A DNA stretch of 64,000 nt from RYN-230 sp963717125 (GTDB lineage: Bacteria > Actinomycetota > Actinomycetes > Streptosporangiales > Streptosporangiaceae), in the NCBI GenBank assembly GCA_963717125.1, contig CAVQVG010000017.1:248001-312000 (forward strand), given 5' to 3'. Of the stretch, positions 60,513 through 64,000 are shown one piece after another; the stretch's first letter is position 1, and each line of letters starts with the position of its first letter. Made by a program: the position numbers and the translations under genes. The notes below the pieces were generated by a model, which worked only from the letters and a program-made list of their open reading frames with translations, was not told the origin of the DNA and ran no database searches.

Positions 60513-61883
60513 TCAGCTCGTTACCGCGGTGGCGAACGCGGCGAAGTTCTGCACCAGCAGGTCGATGTCTGACTCGTCGTGCTGCACCGAGATCAGCCAC
60601 TGCTCGATCTTGCCCCAGGGCGGCAGGAAGACCCCTCCGTTGTGCTGGAAGAGCCAGTGCGCATGGCTGTACCGGTCGTCGATGCCCAGGAAGCCGCGGT
60701 AGTTGTGGACCGGTTCCGGGGAGAACACGACGCACCCTTTGGCCCCGACCGCGACCACGTGCGCGGCCAGCCCGGTGCGGGCGATCTCCCGCTCGATGCC
60801 GGCCACCGCGCGCTCGCGCAGCAGGTCGATCTGCTGGTACGCCTCCGGGGTGACCACCTCGGTGAGCATGGCCCGGCAGGCGGCGATGGCCAGCGGGTTG
60901 CCGTTGAACGTGCCCACCATCTCGTAGTCGTTGTTGGCGACATGCTCCATCACCTCGGCCGAGCCACCGATGGCCGCGATGGCGACGCCGCCGCCGATGG
61001 CCTTGGCCAGGCAGATGATGTCCGGGGTGACCCCGGTCAGCCCGGTCGCGCCGCCCGGCCCCGCGGTGAGGCCGGTCTTGACCTCGTCGAAGGTGAGCAG
61101 CGCGCCGTGGGAGTGCAGCAGATCCTTGAGCGCCGACAGGTAGCCGGGCTCGGGTTCGATGATCCCCGCGTTCATCATCACCGGCTCGATGATCATCCCG
61201 GCCACCTGGCCCGGGTGCTGGTCGAGCAGGCGCCGCACGGAGCCGAGGTCGTTGAACGTGGCCACCAGGGTCAGCCGCATGATCGCCTCGGGGATGCCGG
61301 TGCTGCTCGGCACCTGAGCCGGATCGTCGGCCGGCCCGGCCTCCTCAGCCTCCGGGGCCACCGAGACCTGGACCGAGTCGTGGTGGCCGTGGTAGCAGCC
61401 CTCCACCTTGATGATCAGGTCCCGGCCGGTGATGGCGCGCATCAGGTGCACGGCGTCCATGGTCGCCTCAGTGCCCGAGTTGGCGAAGCGCCACAGCGGC
61501 AGGCCGAACCGGCGGGCGAGTTCCTCGCCGACGGCGACCGCGCTGCGGGTCGGCTGGGCGAAGTGCGTGCCCAGGCCGGTCTGGCTGCGCACCGCCTCCA
61601 CGATGGCCGGGTGCGCGTGGCCGGCCAGCGCCGCACCGTACCCGCCGTGCAGGTTGACGTACTCGTTGCCGTCCACGTCGTAGATCTTGGAACCCTTGCC
61701 GTGGCTGAGCCAGACCGCCTGCGGGACCGTGATCTGCCAGCTCGAGGTGACCCCGCCGGCCAGGCTGTGGCTGGCCAGGCTGGCCATCCGGGCGGACTCC
61801 GGCTGCCGCTCGACGAAGATCTTTTCCTGCTCGGCGATGATGTCCTGGAGATTGGCGGAAGGCCCTGGCTGTGGGCTCGGCAC
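60513..61883 (-). CDS. Class III PLP aminotransferase (glutamate-1-semialdehyde-aminomutase-like)
   Basis: A 456-residue fold-type I aminotransferase. The PLP lysine lies in CLAKAIGGG (about residue 292) and the pyridine-N aspartate in LLTFDEVKTG. FANSGTEATMDAVHLMRA and VEGCYHGHHDSVQ are family-typical. It resembles glutamate-1-semialdehyde aminomutase but lacks hem genes nearby, so it is probably a catabolic omega- or beta-amino-acid transaminase. GTG 61883 has AAGGAG 7 bases upstream. Its promoter (TTGTCA 61978-61973, 18 bp, TAGACT 61954-61949) is overlapped by operator E. Confidence 0.88.
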   Translation of the reverse strand: MPSPQPGPSANLQDIIAEQEKIFVERQPESARMASLASHSLAGGVTSSWQITVPQAVWLSHGKGSKIYDVDGNEYVNLHGGYGAALAGHAHPAIVEAVRSQTGLGTHFAQPTRSAVAVGEELARRFGLPLWRFANSGTEATMDAVHLMRAITGRDLIIKVEGCYHGHHDSVQVSVAPEAEEAGPADDPAQVPSSTGIPEAIMRLTLVATFNDLGSVRRLLDQHPGQVAGMIIEPVMMNAGIIEPEPGYLSALKDLLHSHGALLTFDEVKTGLTAGPGGATGLTGVTPDIICLAKAIGGGVAIAAIGGSAEVMEHVANNDYEMVGTFNGNPLAIAACRAMLTEVVTPEAYQQIDLLRERAVAGIEREIARTGLAAHVVAVGAKGCVVFSPEPVHNYRGFLGIDDRYSHAHWLFQHNGGVFLPPWGKIEQWLISVQHDESDIDLLVQNFAAFATAVTS

Positions 61884-61934
61884 GGTCCTGCTCCTTTGCC
61901 TGGCGCCGTCGGATGCACTCGACGCCCCTGGTGG

Positions 61935-61978
61935 CTGACTGAACGTTCAGTCTACGAGCCGGGCCCGGCCGCTGACAA
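61935..61978 (-). promoter_or_regulatory. Promoter and TetR-type operator of the aminotransferase gene (site E)
   Basis: CTGACTGAACGTTCAGTCTA (61935-61954, plus strand) has a perfect ACTGAACGTTCAGT dyad and matches site C at 18 of 20 positions. On the minus strand its end is -10 TAGACT, 18 bp from -35 TTGTCA (61978-61973). The same promoter geometry is seen at sites B and C. Confidence 0.7.
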
Positions 61979-62023
61979 GACTCGGCGGCCTGGACGCCGG
62001 GCCAGGCGGCGGCTCGCCCGCCA

Positions 62024-63939
62024 TTAGCGCGGTGCTTTTTGCCTCGCCGGCGGGCTGTTGCAGAATCGGCTGGTGTCCTGCGGCGTGTTGTTTGTGCTGG
62101 TAGATGATGTTTTGGGATGATTTTCCCATGGCGAAGGGCTACAGGCCGGTGCAGCGGGATCAGCCGTTCCTGCTGCCGCCGGATATGCGGGAGTGGCTGC
62201 CGGCGGATCATCCGGTGTGGCTGGTGATCGGGGCGGTCAGCGATCATCTGGACACGTCGGTGTTTCATGCGCGGCGGCGGACCGGCGGGCCGGGGACGGC
62301 GGGGTATGACCCGGACATGCTGGTGACGCTGCTGATGTGGGCGTATGCGCAGGGGGTCACCTCCTCGCGGCGGATCGAGGCGGCGTGCCTGGCCGATGTG
62401 GCGTTCCGGGTGATCTGCGCGGGCAATGCCCCTGATCACGTGACGATCGCCCGGTTCCGGGCGGCGTTCCCCGGGGCGGCAGGGAGCCTGTTCGCTGAGG
62501 TGCTGGTGCTGTGCGCGAAGCTGGGGATGGGGAAGCTGGGGACGATCGCGCTGGATGGCACGAAGGTCACCGCGAACGCGTCGAAGGCGGCGAACCGGCG
62601 CGAGGAGACGCTGCGGAAGCTGGCCGCGGAGGAAGCAGCCAAAGCGGTGGCGGCGCACGCGGCGGCGGATGAGGCCGAGGATGAGCTGTTCGGTGAAGGA
62701 CGGCGTGGTGACGAGGTGCCGCCGGATGCGGTGAACCCGGCGGCCCGGGCAGCCCGGATCGCCGCGGCGCTGGCGGACCTGGAAGCAGAACGCCAGGCCG
62801 CGGAGGCGGCCCGGGAGGCGCAGGCGCAGGATTACCTGGCCCGCGGGGGCCGCGCGCCGGGGCCGCCGCCACTGGCTGCGGCGGTGGCCGCGGCCCGGGC
62901 GCGGCTGGACCGGGCCCGCGCTGACCGGGCGGCGCAGATCACGCGGCTGGAAGCGCGGGCCGCGGGGCCGCGGGTGCCGGGCAGCCGCCGGGACAGTCCC
63001 AAGAGGGGCGTGGAGGACTGCGGGCGCGTGCGGGCCGCCCGCGCCCGCCTGGCCAGGGCAGAAGCCAGGGCCGCTGAGGCGCAGCGCCAGGCCGCCGCGA
63101 GCTCCTGCGGGCCGGTCCGCAACATCACCGACCCGGACTCGCGGCTGATGCCGGTCCGCGGCGGCGGGTTCATCCAGGGTTACAACGCCCAGAACATGAC
63201 CAGCGAAGACGGGCTGATCATCGCCACCGAGCTCACCTGCGACACCACCGATACCGGGTGGTTCACCCCGATGCTGCGCCAGGCCGAAGACGCCGCCACG
63301 CTGATCACGGCCCATCAGCCGGCGCCGGCCAGCGCCACCCAGGACGACGACGGCAGCAGGATCGGGCTGGTGCTGGCCGACGCCGGGTACCTGTCCGGGG
63401 ACAACCTCACCGCCGCTGGCCCCGACCGGCTGATCGCCGTCGGCAAGCACCGCGACCTGGAGAAAACCGCACGCCAGGCCGCCACCGCCCAGGACACCAC
63501 CGCCTGGGACGGTGAGCGGGACGCCCACGACGATAATGGCGGGCCGATCGCGGCGATGGCCGCCCGGCTGGCCGCCAGCGAAGGCATCACCGCCTACCGC
63601 AAACGCGGCCACATCGCCGAGACCCCCCACGGGCACATCAAGCACAACATGGGCATCCGCCAGCTGGCCACCCGCGGTAAACCCAAAGCCAGCGCCGAAT
63701 GGCGATTCACCGTCACCGTGCACAACCTCTTCAAGGCCATCACCACCGGGAACCTCACCCCCGCTGCCCTCGCCGCCCTGCCCGGCTGACGACCAGGGCC
63801 CCGGCCGCCCAGCCCGGCCCGCCCGCCCAGCCCGAATCCCGGCCGCCCAGCCCAGCCAGCCCGGCAACGCCACCTCGCGCCCCGCCAGCCAAAACGAATC
63901 CGACACAGCCCGCCGGTGCGGCAAAAAGCACCGCGCTAA
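62024..63939 (+). mobile_element. Complete IS1182-family-like insertion sequence
   Basis: A 1,916-bp element bounded by 34-bp imperfect inverted repeats, 62024-62057 and 63906-63939, starting TTAGCGCGGTGCTTTTTGCC and matching at 32 of 34 positions. It encodes one transposase. Flanking bases (CCA on the left, CCC on the right) give no clear target duplication. It sits between the aminotransferase gene and the 3' end of a gene on the minus strand at the window edge. Confidence 0.88.
62128..63789 (+). CDS. IS1182-like transposase
   Basis: A 553-residue DDE transposase. The N-terminal DUF772-type domain (PFLLPPDMREWLPADHPVWLV; YDPDMLVTLLMWAYAQGVTSSRRIE) is followed by the first catalytic Asp in IALDGTKV, a long Ala/Arg/Glu-rich coiled insertion (about 150-330), and the DDE_Tnp_1_6-type C-terminal region with Asp in VLADAGYLS and the glutamate in YRKRGHIAETPHGHIKHN. 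ATG 62128 (MAKGYRPVQ) is the family start; ATG 62104 lies upstream. Length and termini suggest an intact, recently active element. Confidence 0.92.
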   Translation: MAKGYRPVQRDQPFLLPPDMREWLPADHPVWLVIGAVSDHLDTSVFHARRRTGGPGTAGYDPDMLVTLLMWAYAQGVTSSRRIEAACLADVAFRVICAGNAPDHVTIARFRAAFPGAAGSLFAEVLVLCAKLGMGKLGTIALDGTKVTANASKAANRREETLRKLAAEEAAKAVAAHAAADEAEDELFGEGRRGDEVPPDAVNPAARAARIAAALADLEAERQAAEAAREAQAQDYLARGGRAPGPPPLAAAVAAARARLDRARADRAAQITRLEARAAGPRVPGSRRDSPKRGVEDCGRVRAARARLARAEARAAEAQRQAAASSCGPVRNITDPDSRLMPVRGGGFIQGYNAQNMTSEDGLIIATELTCDTTDTGWFTPMLRQAEDAATLITAHQPAPASATQDDDGSRIGLVLADAGYLSGDNLTAAGPDRLIAVGKHRDLEKTARQAATAQDTTAWDGERDAHDDNGGPIAAMAARLAASEGITAYRKRGHIAETPHGHIKHNMGIRQLATRGKPKASAEWRFTVTVHNLFKAITTGNLTPAALAALPG

Positions 63940-63955
63940 CCCCACTGCCGTGGGC

Positions 63956-64000
63956 TCAGGTGCAGGCGGTGTTGTTGATGGTGAAGCTCGCCGGGCTGGC
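63956..64000 (-). CDS. C-terminal end of a gene running off the window
   Basis: The minus strand reads SPASFTINNTACT and then TGA at 63958-63956. The composition resembles the C-terminus of a secreted carbohydrate-active or adhesion protein, but 14 residues are too few to assign a family. It lies 17 bp beyond the IS end. Confidence 0.35.
   Translation of the reverse strand, partial: ASPASFTINNTACT

Noticed and set aside
60513..61883. hemL (haem biosynthesis) assignment for the aminotransferase
   Set aside because: The neighbours are catabolic and an amine-regulon operator covers its promoter; no hem genes are adjacent.

Overview
The window is very GC-rich, has long open frames on both strands, uses many GTG starts, and carries an actinobacterial gene order: prfB-ftsE-ftsX-smpB-ssrA, a furA-katG pair, a CU044_5270-type sigma/anti-sigma pair, an NAD-specific glutamate dehydrogenase of about 1,680 residues, and an SAV2177-type methyltransferase. 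This indicates a chromosomal segment from a high-GC actinomycete, in the broad Streptosporangiales/Frankia/Pseudonocardia range; the genus cannot be read from the sequence. At least nine genes have a -10-like TANNNT hexamer 6-7 bases before the start codon and no Shine-Dalgarno sequence, which suggests leaderless transcripts.

Layout. 1-1.8 kb: a large serine recombinase missing its N-terminus and carrying an XRE-type helix-turn-helix inside its zinc ribbon. 1.8-4.6 kb: furA-katG. 4.7-15.4 kb: mixed housekeeping and accessory genes (DinB, small membrane protein, HAD hydrolases, orphan Vsr nuclease, PadR plus a frameshifted MFS exporter, delta-1-pyrroline-5-carboxylate dehydrogenase, an ECF sigma factor with its membrane partner, a chromate transporter). 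15.4-23.4 kb: acetoacetyl-CoA ligase, tryptophan 2,3-dioxygenase and NAD-glutamate dehydrogenase. 23.5-30 kb: the core cell-division and ribosome-rescue block prfB, ftsEX, smpB, a penicillin-binding-protein-like gene that has lost all three catalytic motifs, and tmRNA. 30-35.8 kb: small membrane and lipoprotein genes, a Rieske oxygenase, and a second PadR/MFS pair, also frameshifted. 35.9-40.2 kb: a two-gene unit made of a small helical protein and a STAND NTPase with 14 WD40 repeats, which share a short motif (QAGRDQ). 40.2-43.1 kb: acyl-CoA dehydrogenase, divergent FAD oxidase and cupin. 43.2-46.7 kb: a GntR-controlled ABC-2 exporter with duplicated permeases. 46.8-61.9 kb: two phytoene-desaturase-like FAD oxidoreductases, an NDP-forming acyl-CoA synthetase, a phosphotransferase, a TetR regulator, a polyamine-type ABC importer and a class III aminotransferase. 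62.0-63.9 kb: a complete IS1182-like insertion sequence.

Two systems stand out. First, the 35.9-40.2 kb pair has the arrangement of bacterial amyloid-signalling (effector plus NLR-like) pairs: the motif is at the C-terminus of the small protein and the N-terminus of the overlapping NTPase gene. Second, five copies of a 20-bp palindrome related to TTGACTGAATGTTCAGTCTA lie at the promoters of the Rieske oxygenase, the acyl-CoA dehydrogenase/FAD oxidase pair, the FAD oxidoreductase/TetR pair, the polyamine-type binding protein and the aminotransferase. In three or four cases the palindrome covers the -10 box. This predicts one TetR regulon, spread over about 30 kb, for uptake and oxidation of an unidentified amine- or betaine-like compound. 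Other points of interest are GC-rich palindromic repeats inserted in frame in chrA and the glutamate dehydrogenase gene, and four single-base frameshifts in otherwise good genes. The frameshifts could be sequencing errors and should be checked first.
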